Origin: Paraescarpia echinospica
Lineage: Eukaryota > Annelida > Polychaeta > Sabellida > Siboglinidae
Direction of reading: 5' to 3'
Assembly (NCBI GenBank): GCA_020002185.1
Contig: CM034531.1
Location: forward strand, 76,222,291 to 76,286,290
DNA length: 64,000 bases
Within the stretch, counting starts at the first letter, position 1. Every line of letters begins with the position of its first letter. Shown here one piece after another: positions 23,397 to 35,484 of this stretch. A model generated the notes under the pieces. It did no database searches and was not told the origin of the DNA. It was given only the letters and a program-made list of their open reading frames with translations. The position numbers were made by a program, and so were the translations under genes.

Positions 23397-25775
23397 CAGC
23401 GCCGTATACAGGATTTTTTATTCGGGGGAGGCAAATATTTGAACCAAATTTGCATAAACAACTTCCATTTGAGAATGTAACCGTCTACTCAACTACGCAA
23501 GCTTACCTATATGTACATATACATAAATGTTAACGTATTGAATTCTGCTATCTAATATGTGATGACCTATGTATCTTGCTGCACGATAAATACATTGAGA
23601 ATGTACTCAATATGTATTGATTCTAGTGTGTGAAAAAGAAAAAAGTACATGTGTTGGAAATATAATACTTTTACCGTAATACGATTGTTAGGGGTAAACT
23701 TACATAAAATCACTAACTTCATGTTTAGCCCCTTCAAACATTGTATACGCATTTGTGTATGTATATGTATCTATATGGTATTTTGCAGATATGATTATAT
23801 CCGAATCTATAGATGTGTTATGTGTATGTGATTATGTATAATTGTATATACGTATGGTTGTCTTGTATTGTATTATGTATCATGTTGCCAGTGTTTTAAT
23901 TAACGAATCAATAAATAAACAATACATAAATATAATTCTGCCAATACAATCAAATGTTGAAAGCCAGTCGACGTGCGCTCATGGCAGCAAACTTATACCA
24001 TGGGGATTACATAACTGCCAATAACGAATGAAGGGCAAAAGGATGGTATTTATACTCTATGACATTTCAATGTATTAGTTGTATTTTATTGTATACTGTG
24101 AATCCAACTCAGTTGTTAATAAACTTGTGTTATTATTCTTCTATTATTCTTAGTCTACGGGTGAGCAGTTGTTCTTGCGTGCCTGGGGTGCTCGGACGGT
24201 TGTTCACCGGACAGTTGCTCACCATTGAAATAAAAAAGCGGACATTTGCTCACCGGACAGTTGCTCACCGAATAAATGCTCACCGGACAGTTGCTCACCA
24301 AGAAAATAAAAAAGCGGACAGTTGCCCACCCTTACAAAAATGTGTATTTAATTTCGGTATTTGGCGACGCTATTACAACCACGTTGTAATTTTGCGTAAA
24401 CTTATGTTATGTCTACATTAAATACGTTTTGGTCTTAAGTTGTATTTAATAGGATGACCTAGAGAAAGACTAGTGCCTCAATTCGCAGTTCTGGCACTGT
24501 CGAACGAATTGCCGTCAGCGTGCGGTCAACCTTTGAAAACAAGCGTTCGGCTTGTGAGGTTGAAATCGGCAATGTGGCCATGATCTGGAGCAAGATGCTG
24601 ATGTTTGGGAAGAAGATGCCAACAACAGGTAGCGCTGTGGTTGCGGTGTTCAGTCGATGCATCAGTGTTGATCCATTTCATGCGCCACAGCTCAAATTCG
24701 CCCTTGATGACAGCAGATGAGTCTTGAAGGAGCGCGGAATATATCAAAATAGCGTTGGACAGAGATTGCCATTGATCAGACGCTTCTTTCTCTCTCGATT
24801 TGCCAGAATGGTCGAATAAGCACGCTCACACTAGCTTCTGCTGTTCTCCGAATAGAAGATCGAGATCAGCTGCGATCACGTTGACAACGGGATAGTAGAT
24901 ATTTACACGGAAATAATATTCCTCGTTGTCCGAGCCTATCGAAACGCAACGGTAGATGGGTCTCTTCGCCGTCCTGGGAGCATGAAGTTCGACACCAACA
25001 CTTTTGGAAAGTTTCTCTGCCTGCATGAAGAGCTGATGGAACTTGGATTCTGAGCGGTTATTTCCTCAAGTCGTCGAGAAGATTTGAGACATCCGTCAGC
25101 GCGCGGATAAGATCGGCACCGAATTTCTGCAGCGATCGAGATTTGGCAGCATCAGTCCCTAAAATACTCCAGTGTGACAAGCGAAACAAGAAATTCAGAT
25201 TGGTGAATTGCAGCATTCAAGCTTGTAGCAGTCGATAATGTCAAACGTTGTTCAAATCCTTCACTGACGTCAACGACTCATCGATGTAGACAAACAAATC
25301 AGATCAAAATAGTGGTGGAGCGTTCGAAAATGCGAGTTGTGCGGACCGTTACGAGTTGTGTCTTATTAGGCACGGTTTTCTCTTGATCTGCATGGATGTA
25401 TTGCTTGAGAAAATCGGTCCGTTTTGCAATTGTGGTGTTGACAACAACAGGGTGAATAGGCCTAAACCGTATTTAATCAAAACTTGTTATCTTCATGGAA
25501 GATAGTGCGTCACATTCCAAATGGTAGCCGCTGGATGACGTTACTTTTGCACTTTAACGGATCGCTATTGTTAGGCCTAGTGTTGTCGGCGGTTTTGAGA
25601 CAGTATCATTTCTGTAAAATTGTGTGGGTCATGTTTTAACAGGTTGTGAAGTGGCTGAAACGAGCGAGTACTGCCCTATCCAGCGCACAGGTGAGCTGGC
25701 TTCTGCCGTGCCACTGGGGGGGGGCTGCCACCATTGGGGGCGACCTCCCTCGCCCTCCCTCTAAATACGCCGGTG
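23397..25775 (-). mobile_element. hAT-type DNA transposon remnant inserted in a LINE
   Basis: Imperfect terminal repeats, CAGCGCCGTATAC at 23397 and (reverse complement) CACCGGCGTATTT at 25775, are of the type seen on zinc-finger MYM-like hAT elements. The following subterminal CGGGGGAGG / CCTCCC tracts fit too. Inside, the minus strand encodes the hAT C-terminal dimerisation region (ISILLQIMATLPISTSQAER, then LFSKVDRTLTAIRST; 24459-24662). Further upstream in the protein comes SKSVGVELHAPRTAKRP (24826-25026). Frames are broken. About 20 LINE residues are missing at the insertion point and no 8-bp target duplication is visible. Confidence 0.75.
23842..24454. repeat. Tandem CACCGGACAGTTGCTC-type repeat within the hAT interior
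   Basis: At about 24196-24330 the motif CACCGGACAGTTGCTCACC recurs about four to five times with variants (CGGACATTTGCTCACC, CGAATAAATGCTCACC), twice interrupted by GAAATAAAAAAGCGGACA. The rest of the interval shows nothing recognisable. Confidence 0.6.
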
Positions 25776-26990
25776 GCTCACAGTCATCTGGGAACGGGAG
25801 CAGGTACCAACGGAATGGACCAAGGGAGTGTGATCATCAAGACACCAAAGAAGGGGCCCTTAGTGACCGTAACAACTGGCGATGGATCACCTTTCTGTCA
25901 GTACCAAGCAATTAAGATCCCGTACAAGATCATCATGCAGCGGATCACAGAGGCTATAGATGCTACACTCCGGAAGGAACAGGCTGGGTTTCGCAGAGGA
26001 AGGGGATGTCTGACCAGATGTTTACGCTGAGGAACATCATTGAGCAGGGTTCAGAGTTACAAAAACAGCTGTACATAAGCCTTATATATTTTGAGAAAGC
26101 CTTTGATAGCATCCACAGAAACTGCCTCTGGCTCACTCTCTGATCATACCGATTACTACAACGCATCATCAACATCATCAAAACTTTCTACACGAACTTC
26201 ACCTGCATTGTTGGGACCAGCGATCTTCACTTTGAGGTTATGACATGTGTGAGACAGGGCTGTGTTATGTCAGCTGTCCTTTTCAATGTTGTCATCGACT
26301 GGGTCATGCGACGAACGAGAGAAGATATACCAAGAGGACTTCGCTGGACTCCCTTTTCTGTACTAGAGGATCTGGACTTTGCCGATGACCTTGCTCTTCT
26401 GTCCCACACTCACAAACACATCCAGGAGAAGACAACCCGACTTAGCAGATTTGGCCGTCAGGTTGGTTTGGGAATCAGCCAGAAGAAAACGAAAGATATG
26501 ACCCTATATGTTAACATGCCAGCGATCAGCACAGTACAGCACAAGGACAAACCTCAGAAATGTCCACAGTTGCGTGCTGTCAACATTGTTGTATGGGTCT
26601 TCACTTTGAGGTTATGACATGTGTGAGACAGGGCTGTGTTATGTCAGCTGTCCTTTTCAATGTTGTCATCTACTGGGTCATGCGACGAACGAGAGAAGAT
26701 ATACCAAGAGGACTTCTCTGGACTCCCTTTTCTGTACTAGAGGATCTGGACTTTGCCGATGACCTTGCTCTTCTGTCCCACACTCACAAACACATCCAGG
26801 AGAAGACAACCCGCCTTAGCAGATTTGGCCGTCATGTTGGTTTGGGAATCAGCCAGAAGAAAACGAAAGATGTGACCCTATATGTTAACATGCCAGCGAT
26901 CAGCACAGTACAGCACAAGGACAAACCTCAGAAATGTCCACAGTTGCGTGCTGTCAACATTGCTGTATGGGGGCTGTGTGATAATGTTAC
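25776..26990 (+). mobile_element. LINE reverse transcriptase, 3' piece, with 374-bp tandem duplication
   Basis: Continues the LINE from 23396: WEREQVPTEWTKGVIIKTPK, KIIMQRITEAIDATLRKEQA, EQAGFRRGRGC, an EKAFDSIHRN-type block, VRQGCVMSAVLFNVVIDWVM, and catalytic LDFADDLALLSHTHKH. The segment from about 26225 to 26598 is repeated at 26599 onward, so the catalytic block is present twice. Since 374 is not a multiple of 3, the duplication changes frame. Copies differ at only a handful of bases, so the duplication is recent or an assembly artefact. Confidence 0.85.
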
Positions 26991-27002
26991 GTTAGATCGA
27001 AC

Positions 27003-27380
27003 TGGCTGCGTGACTTCGCCAGAATGATAGTCTGGCTCTGAATGGCCCTTTTGAATGTTATGCCATGAGAGCTGCCACCTAGTGAATATGCATGTGATTA
27101 AAAGGCATTAAACTGCGAAAAAAGTTTAATGTCGGTTTATTTTGTGTATGACATGTTTCAGTATAAGGTTAATGTTGAATAGTTATTATAGTATAGTATT
27201 ATCTGATAAAAGTGTATCCTTATTGAATTTGTTATTTCATAGTTGGCCTGAGAGCCAATCATCGTCTCTACCCGAATCTGGGATAAAGCCCCCTACCGGT
27301 AACAATGGCTGGAGCTTGATAATCCAGTCCGTTGTGACGGGCCAATGCTGCCATCTCACGACGGCTGGATAATCGAGTCT
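27003..27380 (+). repeat. Dispersed repeat, copy 1 (GCCACCTAGTGAATATGCAT)
   Basis: Shares GGCTGCGTGACTTCGCCAG, GCCACCTAGTGAATATGCAT, CCCGAATCTGGGATAAAGCC, CTACCGGTAACA and TAATCGAGTCTA with the interval 32345-32575, in the same order. Relative to that copy about 155 bp extra lies between ATTAAAAGGCA and ACCCGAATC. It directly follows the LINE 3' part and may be the LINE 3' UTR or an independent element. Confidence 0.7.
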
Positions 27381-27663
27381 ATGCGAGTTCCCGCGTCTTG
27401 AATGCTGACTTGCCACGCCAATAAAGTTGTTGTTATTTTATGTAGAATGTTATCGTCTTTTCTCGGCCAAGTCGTAACAGGCGGAGTGTTGGAGAATGAC
27501 GGAACAGGTCCTATCCAGACTGTCCACCTTCCACACGACCAGCCTCAGAAAAATCTTTAGGATCTTCTGGCCAAGAAGCATATCCAACCAGGAGTTGCGT
27601 CCCCAATGGCAGCCAGAAGATATGCTCGCCATAATACAAAGAAGACACTGGAGGTGGATTTGA

Positions 27664-27669
27664 CGCGCG

Positions 27670-27719
<50 letters not shown>
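27664..27719 (+). repeat. (GC)n(AC)n microsatellite
   Basis: GCGCGC followed by about 20 AC repeats. It generates Cys-Val and Thr-His repeat ORFs on both strands that are not genes. Confidence 0.95.
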
Positions 27720-27720
<1 letters not shown>

Positions 27721-27844
27721 ATACACTAGGGGCGTATATGGATTTGACGGATGTAGTACAGACACCCATCACTCCCTTGAGGCTCACCAATAATCCCAAT
27801 TGTATGTAATCCATTGAGGCCAACATGTTCGATGATCTGCAAAA

Positions 27845-27970
27845 TACATCATCAAACTAAACCCTTCCTTTGACGCTCAAAGCGCTTCACACTTAACTCC
27901 CTGGCAGACATGTTCAATATCACCATCTCAATTTATCCGGGAATCATTCAGCCAGCCTGGAATAATTATA
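27845..27970 (-). repeat. SINE 3' fragment
   Basis: Minus-strand sequence with TTGAGATGGTGATATTGAAC, ATGTCTGCCAGGGAGTTAAG and a GCGCTTTGAGCG-type tail resembles the corresponding part of the SINE at about 41400-41745. It lies just beyond the 3' end of the CR1 element. Confidence 0.5.
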
Positions 27971-27984
27971 CTTAACAAGATTTA

Positions 27985-30900
27985 ACAAGATTGCCACCCA
28001 GAGAATTAACTCTAGGTGGCAGGTGGACAAGGAAGCCCTTTGGCTTATCGAGAGTCCAACCCTTTTATCTATATGTATCCTGCCCTTCTGAGGTATGTGT
28101 CGATTTTATTTTTAAACATATTCACGCTAGTAGCAGCCACACAATCAGCAGATAATATGTTCCATTCATTTACAGTCCTTTGTGAAAATGAGAACTTTCT
28201 TATATCTAATCTACACTGCTCTTTTGTTAATGTAACTTCATGTCCTCTAGTCCTTCTATCTTTTTTAACTGAAAAAATATATAGTTCTATCAATATTTTC
28301 ATATCCATTCATTATTATAAACACTTCTATCTGATCTCCTCTCAATCTCCCGGTATCTAATGTTGTTAAACCACATTCTTTTAGGCGAATTTCATAACTA
28401 AGATCCCTCAGTTTTTGTATCATTTTAGTCACTCTCCTCTGTATTCTTTCTAGCATATATCTACGTTCTTCCTGCGATACGGCCTCCACGCTTGTATACA
28501 ATATTCTAAATGAGGCCTCACTATTGCTTTGTACAGCGGTATTATTGGTTCTTTTTCCTTGTACGCTATATTTCGCCTAATTAATCCAAGGATTTGATTT
28601 CCCTTTGAAGCTGCAATTCCGCCCTGCTCTAAAACCTTCATATCAGCACTAATGGTTAACCCTAAGTCCTTTTCTTTTATAGTAGTACATAGTACATTAC
28701 CCCCCCCCCCATTGTATATTCTACCTCTTCTTTCCCATGTTCTGCGTGGAGGCATTTACATTTCCCAAAATTGAACAGCATTTGCCACTTTTCAGACCAC
28801 TTGATCAACTTGTCAAGATCAGCTTATCAATGCTGTCTATCTCCATCACTTTTAATCCTTTTAAAAAATGTTGTATCATCCACAAATGTCATCACCTTGC
28901 TTGTTATTTCATCATCCAAATCGTTGATATATATTAAGAATAATATAGGTCCTAGTACTGATCCCTATGGTACTCCATCAATACCGATTTCCAGTTTGAA
29001 GCCTCCCCATCAACTACTACACGTTGTCTTGTGTCAATCAGCCATTTTTCTATCTAGTTTATTATACCATTTCCTATGGCACGGGCCTTTAGTTTAACCA
29101 GTAATCTTTGATGTGGTACTTTGTCGAAAGCTTCTTGAAAATCTAAGTAGACGATATCTACTGGTGATTCCTCATCTACCCACTTAGTGATGTCTTCCAG
29201 AAAACATAACATATTTGTTAAGCATGACCTCGCTTTAAAAAACCCATGTTGAGATGGGTTTATCAAGTTATGTTTAACAAGAAAATCCACCATGTAATAT
29301 TTAATTAGTCTTTCTAATAATTTGCAAACCACTGATGTTAAACTCCCTGGTCTATAGTTCTCTAACTTGTTTCTCGGATCTTTTTTAAATAACGGTATAA
29401 TGTTTGCCTCTTTCCATTCTAAAGGAACCACTCCCTCTTCTAATGACAAATTGAAAACTGTTGCAAGCGGTACGCTTGTTTGTTCTACAATTTCCAGTAG
29501 TAGTTTGGGCGGAATCCCATCCACCCCAGGTGATTTATTATCCTTCACAGCCCTTATTTTCTTAGCTACCATTTCCGGGGTTACAATTAATTGTCCTAAA
29601 TAGTCTGAATCTGCCCCCTTGGACTTACCCTCTGGTAATGGCAGTGAACTAATATCTTCCCTGGTAAACACTGAACTAAAATACTCATTCAGGTCTTCTG
29701 CCATTAAGAATCCCTCTGATATTATATTTCCAACACTATCTTCTAGAGGACCGACCTTATCATGAACTTTCTGTTTGCTTCGAACATACGCATGCAAACT
29801 CTTGCTGTCATGTTTTATATTACTAGCTAATTGTTGTTCATAGCTTCTCTTTGAATTTCTAATTTCAGCTGTAGCTTGGTTAAGTGCTTCTTTATAACTG
29901 TTGTTGTCTCCATCATTTCCAGTACATATACATGACTTCCACATCATTTGTTTATACTTAATTTTTATAATGGCTTCTTTCGATAAGTGTTTCTTTTTGG
30001 ACCGTTTATCTTGTTTTTTGAAGGGTACAAATTTATCGACAATGCACTTAATTTCACTTTTTAATATACTCCAGCATTCTGTTGCTGTCTTAATTTTCAG
30101 TGTGTTGTTCCAGTCTATCTTTGCTAAATATTTCCTCATGTCCTTATACCTTCCTTTGTGGAAATCTCTCCTATACTGCTTTTTACTATTCCTTTCTGAT
30201 TTTACTTTGATGGTAAAATGTATCTGGTTGTGATCACTACTCCCCAGTGGCTCACATATCTTGACATAGTCAACTAATTCATTCTGTGAGGACAAAACTA
30301 TGTCTAACACATTCTCACCCCTGGTTGGTTCTAGCACATGTTGAGAAAGGAAAGTATCTTGAACTAAAAATTTGTGGTCCTCACTCCCCATACTCTGTAG
30401 AGATTTCCATTGTCTATGCCCGTTGTTAAAATCCCCCATAATAATACAGTCCCGTTTGCTTACTTCCCTTATAGCGTTTTGTATTTTTTCATTCTCTTCT
30501 ATGCTTATGTTTGGACTTCGATAAACTAACCCCATCGTTAACGAGTTTGAGTTTCCTGTAACTATGTTACACCAAACAGCTTCTTCGCAATCTGCTTCTC
30601 TTTCTAATTTTACTTCATAAGCCTGGATAGATTATTTAATATATAAAATAACTCCACCTCCATTTCTTCCTATTCTATCTTTCCTAAACATTACATATCC
30701 TGTCAGTCCCAATTCGGCATCTGATATATCGGTGGTGGTCCAGGATTCGGTTATACCTATTATGTGAGGGTCAATATCTTCTACCATAATGTTTTATTTA
30801 ATTTCTTTTGTTTACTATACTCATTGCATTTAAACAAACACATTTATATCCAGCTTCAGATGAGTTTTCCAGACTGTTCTTTTCTGGTTTATTTGTGCTG

Positions 30901-32052
30901 TTTTTATCTATGCCTCCAGTTTCAGGCTTTTCTGTGAGTCCCCCCTGCGAATCTAGTTTAAACAGATGCAACCTGTCCCACTGTGAACAGATCGCAGCAG
31001 CTTCTCTGAGAAAACTGCTGCCCCCTTTCCACTAAAATGGAGGCCATTTCTCATGTACATATCTTCCCTCCCAACAAAGTATCCCCGTAAATCTATGAAT
31101 CCCACCCCCTCTTCTTCACACATCTGCTCAACTAATGCGTTGATCGCCATCCTCTTGCAGTTTCTATACGTTGCCCCCCCCCCCTTCCTCCCATTACTGG
31201 CAAAATTCCTGACAGAATAATCTATACAACTCTTGTCTTCTTTAGCTTCCTCACTAACTGTTTATACTTCTGTACTATCCCAGTTGTTTCCTCCTAGTCT
31301 GCATTATTTGTTCCTACATGTACTAGTATATACCCTCCCTTGCCATGTCCCAATACCTTCTCTACCCTGTCAGTCACATATTCTATCCTAGCCCCCGGTA
31401 GACAAACAACGACGTCCTTCCCCTTGCTCAGTGTCTTGTCCGTCTTTCTCATAATGGAGTCGCCCATAAACACCCTCTCTTTCCTCATAGCCCCCTCAGT
31501 CACTGCCTCAGAGTAGTTTCTTCGGTTTGCATCTGTCTGGTTGTTGTCTTTTTTCCCTGCCGTCTTCTTTCCTGTCACATTCTCTTCAGATCCATTATTT
31601 CCTGTCGCTTTTTCTCTTGTCACCTTTCCTCCTGTCACCGTCCCTTCTGTCGACTTCTCTTCTGTCACATTTGCTCTCACTTCCTTTCGTCCTTTCATCT
31701 TTCCTCCCATCTCATTTTCTTCTCTCCTCTCCCGTCCCATCTTCCCTCCCTCCTTCTTTATGGTCACTTTCTCCCCTGTCACCTTCACGCTTATCACGTT
31801 TTCTGTCGTCGATTTTCCAATTTCTTCCCCTCCAATCACCTTCCCTCCTCTCAATCTCCTTTTCTCAGTCTTCTTGCCACTGCTATTCTTCTTCAGTCTT
31901 GCAGTATTCCCAACTCTCTCCCTGTCGTCTCTCTCCATTCGACCTGTCTCCTTGCTAATTCCCATCTCCATTCCCTTCACAATATCTGTCAACCTAATTA
32001 TCTCATTCTGCAGACACTCCACCTTCCAACACCCAATGAAATTAATGTGCAA
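27985..32052 (-). mobile_element. CR1-type LINE, nearly full length, ORF1 with SGNH esterase and ORF2 EN-RT
   Basis: ORF1 (31294-32052 plus 30953-31150) starts with a Lys/Glu/Thr-rich region, then an SGNH hydrolase module: block I VFMGDSIMRK, block III ILVHVGTNNAD, and block V MYMRNGLHFSGKGA with the catalytic His. ORF2 (29054-30535) has the endonuclease (IIMGDFNNGHRQW, LGSSDHNQIHF) and the first half of RT (KDNKSPGVDGIPPK, YRPGSLTSVVCKLLERL, YLDFQEAFDKVPHQ). The catalytic box reads FVDDTT near 28880. The C-terminal region (28069-28755) includes YKAIVRPHLEYCIQAW and FSQRTVNEWNILS. ORF2 is broken between 28755 and 29054. The 3' end carries AATCTTGTTA-type tail repeats. Confidence 0.92.
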
Positions 32053-32235
32053 AGACTTTATTTATTTACTTATATCCACAACTCTCTATAGCCAGGTTTT
32101 CTTTTATACAGCAGAGTGAACTTGATCAACGTAGAGTGAACGAACTTGCCCAATGTTCGAAACGGTAGCGCAGGATTTGAACCCGGATTCTCTTGCAACG
32201 GTACTTCATACTAAGTGGAATGCATCCCGGTAGCG
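32045..32235 (-). repeat. tRNA-derived SINE, copy 1
   Basis: On the minus strand CGGGTTCAAATCC (a B-box-like element, about 32172-32184) is followed by ACATTGGGCAAGTTCGTTCA, then ACTCTACG. The same order (B box, then the GGGCAAGTTCGTTCACTCTA body) is found at 41640-41745. It abuts the 5' end of the CR1 ORF1. Confidence 0.6.
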
Positions 32236-32344
32236 TTTGTAGAAATAATGTTATGTGAATTTATATAAGATACCACGCGAGCATGGAGTGGTGTAGTCGG
32301 CAGCACCCCTGGGGAGCGAATATGCAAGTAGTCTCAATCTTAAC

Positions 32345-32575
32345 CGACTCTCGCCTGGCTGCGTGACTTCGCCAGGAAGATAATCTGGCCCAGAATCGCC
32401 TTTTAACTGCCCACTTGTTGATAGCCATGAGTGTTGCCACCTAGTGAATATGCATGCGATTAAAAGGCACTACCCGAATCTGGGGTAAAGCCCTCTACCG
32501 GTAACATTGGCAGGGCCTTAATATTCCAGGCCGTAGTGAGCTGCTACCTCACGGCGCCTGGGTAATCGAGTCTAA
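32345..32575 (+). repeat. Dispersed repeat, copy 2 (GCCACCTAGTGAATATGCAT)
   Basis: Collinear with 27003-27380 but shorter by about 155 bp in the middle. It is not attached to LINE coding sequence here, which argues that the repeat is an independent unit or a solo 3' end. Confidence 0.7.
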
Positions 32576-33125
32576 TTTGGTTAGTGTCGCCATCTGGTGA
32601 TTAAGTGTGTTATATTAATGTTATAACTGTTAAAATTGCAACCTTGCGGCTGAAATACTGCATATTTTACGTCGTTTTCTCAGAATATATTTATTGAACA
32701 TCATGGGTGCATACTGTGTGGGTATCTGCTCGAAAGAACGTTATACAATTTTAGATTATAATTTTATATAATATTTTAATCTTCACTGAGACGTTATATC
32801 GGGTTCAGACATTTTCTTCCCAGGTAATTTTACCGTTTCATTGAAACCTAAACATTACGGGCTGCCACGAATGAAAATTGGTAACCTACGATGTATAAGC
32901 TGGTCTAGCAATAGTGACCGTCTGTCAGCGGCAAGGTTCACAGGTATAGTGGCAATATATAAGAGCAACCTAATTAGGTAACGTGGTGAAGTATTTAAGA
33001 ACACTGCTATGCTTACTACAAGCACAAACCACATCCTCACTAATTCATTCACACCACACACTGACACAGTGACACACTGACAGTGAGACTTCTTCTTCCG
33101 TACTTCTGCCTACCCTCAACATGCT
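32576..33125. other. Intergenic stretch, no gene seen
   Basis: No coding, RNA or mobile-element signature recognised up to the TGCT at 33122-33125 that flanks the MITE. Small open frames lack support. Confidence 0.4.
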
Positions 33126-33569
33126 GGGGTAAGACCACATTAAGGATTCGTCCGCCATTATCCACCGAAACCGTGTTGGTGTCATGTGTGAATTTTTTTC
33201 GAGCACTTTGTCTTTGGCATGGCACATGTCAGTCCAGTGAATACTGAATGTACTACTACATTAGATCTTTCACGAGGTAGCAATAAACATACGCTAGTCG
33301 CTCGCGTATTCGCACAGTGGCTATTTTGCAGAATGCACCAATATTTCAAAATCCGTCACCAGATTGGGGCGAAATTTAGGGGTGTCAGGTTTGGGTGGAT
33401 TTTTCTGAAAACTGAGGTATGAGAATTTTACGAGTTTTCCACAGCACTTGTGTCAATGGAGGTTAAATATGGTGTGAAATTTTCAAAAAAATTGTATGTC
33501 AAATTTAGCAGGAAATGAAGGAAACGTTATAATGGACGCCTATGTAAAATTCAAATGTGGTCTTACCCC
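33126..33569. mobile_element. MITE with GGGGTAAGACCACATT termini and TGCT flanks
   Basis: Left end GGGGTAAGACCACATTAAGG and right end (reverse complement) GGGGTAAGACCACATTTGAA are perfect inverted repeats for the first 16 bases, with further similarity around TCCATTAT. Both sides are flanked by TGCT (33122-33125 and 33570-33573), a possible 4-bp target duplication. The 444-bp interior has no coding capacity. A 4-bp duplication fits Chapaev-like elements, but the superfamily is not established. Confidence 0.75.
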
Positions 33570-33739
33570 TGCTGAGGTGAGGATACAGACGGTGGGTGGC
33601 AGGCGAACAGGAACTGTGCTTATATACATGTGCATTGTACAATTAACATAAATAACGTATAAATAAACAGAAATACGTGCACAAAAGCATTGTGTCTAGA
33701 ATGTTGGACTTGGATATGTCAATGTTTAGATGTTATGTT

Positions 33740-34722
33740 TGAATGCGTCCAGGCTGTTTACATTAACAATAACAGTAGACAAGGGGAAGGAGTTCCAAAG
33801 TCGAATGGTACTGGGGAAAGAAATATAAATGGTAGTTGCATCTGTAATGAGGGATATAGTATGATAAGGAATGTTGTTGTCCAGTGACAACATTTATTGG
33901 AAAAAGGTACTGATTTGTTTGTATTCCAACTAGGCCATTTACCATCTTGTACATCATGCATAGTTTGGCGTGTGTTCTTCTGTCTGTAAGGGTCCTCCAG
34001 TCTAAAGAAGGTATTGTGATGGCGATGTAGGACATATCGGGCTGCATGACGTTGAATCATTTATAATTTGTATGAGTGTATAGGGATCCCAGAAGGTACA
34101 GCAGTTTTTGAGTATGGGTCTCACAAAGGTGAAGTATGCCTGAGTTTTTATTTGGATTGATGGAACTTTAAGATTTCTGCAGAGGAAGCCAAGTGATCTA
34201 TTTGCTTTCGAAGAAATGTTATTTATATAGGCATTCCACCGAAGATCTGAGGTTATGGTGACACCAAGATATTTTACTTGTGAGACAGTTTCTAGTGTTT
34301 GACCATGGAATATGTATTTGTTGTTTATTTTCTTGTTCTTGGTATGATATGGCACTTTTGAAGATTTAACTCCATTTTCCAAATGTCACTGCCCATTTCC
34401 CAAGTTTATTTAGGTCTTCCTGGAGCACAGCAGCATTTGACTTGGGCTTAAGAGCTAGGTACATAATGGTATCGTCGGCAAATAGTCTAACTGTAGATGT
34501 GATATTGTGTGGGATGGCATTTATATAGAAGAGGAATAAACAAGGACCAAGCACGGGGCCCTGAGGAACACCAGATGTTACGGCGACCGCTGACGAGGCT
34601 TCACTTTTTAGTATAACTCTGTGTTCTGTTGAATAAAAACAATGTGATCCATGAATTTGTCTTACCTTGGATGCCATAGTGATGGAGTTTGTAGATCAAC
34701 TTGCTGTGACTGATCTTGAAAA
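33740..34722 (-). mobile_element. LINE reverse transcriptase, 5'-truncated
   Basis: Minus-strand blocks in order: HSKLIYKLHHYGIQG (34680-34722), AVTSGVPQGPVLGPCLFLFY, catalytic LFADDTIMY (about 34466-34492), QVKYLGVTITSDLRWNAYIN (34240-34300), SLDWRTLTDRRTHAKLCMMY (33930-34010) and FFPQYHSTLELLP near the end. Frames shift several times. The LINE group is one whose C-terminal end (ARYV, TLxDRR, MMYKMVNGLV) is frequent in marine invertebrates. Confidence 0.88.
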
Positions 34723-35483
34723 ATCCATCACTATGACATCACACATTGTCAGTGGCCCAGGTCAGGTGTAAATGAGCCTGAGGTAATGCGATGTGTCAAT
34801 TTGGCTTTTTGTGCAGCCATCCACGTCCACGATGTCTTCATCTGTGGCTAACGAAATGACCAGATCTATCCTTTCTCCTTGCACAAGATACAGGAACATG
34901 TCACTGCCTTCTGTGTCTATGACTAGATGAGTAGTATGATTGACAAGTTCAGTTCTTTCCAGGCAGTAAAACCGATCCAGTTATAAAGGCCTAAGCTTAG
35001 CCTTGGGTCTTGAAATTGAATAGGCAATGCATTTCAACCTTAAAATTTGTGGAATGACATGTCGCCAATTGATGTATCATCTTGTCATAGACATAGTGGA
35101 GAACATTCATAGCACTTGGCTAGTTAGTATGTTTACTGAGGTATTTGTAATGATAGTTGCAGTAAAAATATAACATTAATCAGCGACATCATCACTTAAA
35201 ATGATTTAGTATGATTAGAAATTAAGACTGTGCACTGTGTGCAGTGTGGCAAAAATTAAGATGTCTTTTTGATTGCAGAATATTATATTTTGACTGTTGT
35301 TGCTTCCATATCATACACATACCCTGGTAGTTTCTCTTGTCTTTTCAGAATATCACATAATTTTGACTAATGACTATTGTTACTTTCTTGTCATACACAG
35401 TTTTTCTCCAGTCTGCTGAATATCACATTTTGACTATTGTTGCTTCCATGTCGTACACAAACTTTCTCCCATCTTTGTTGCAG
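34723..35483 (+). other. 5' flank / 5' UTR intron of the SLC22 gene, with an imperfect triple repeat
   Basis: No gene in 34723-35270. Between about 35274 and 35484 three imperfect units of 70-90 bp occur, each with GAATATCACATTTTGACTAT-like and CATRTCRTACACA segments, the last ending at the acceptor TTGTTGCAG before the SLC22 start codon. An acceptor here implies an upstream non-coding exon that I could not locate. Confidence 0.5.
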
Positions 35484-35484
35484 G

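Noticed and set aside
23216..23461. Minus-strand 81-codon ORF
   Set aside because: Antisense to the LINE piece and the hAT terminal repeat.
27450..27826. Cys-Val repeat ORFs
   Set aside because: Translations of the (GC)n(AC)n microsatellite.
31527..32119. Plus-strand ORFs of 143 and 192 codons rich in Ser, Phe, Leu and Pro
   Set aside because: They are antisense to the Lys/Glu/Thr-rich CR1 ORF1; the esterase module on the minus strand is the real coding sequence.
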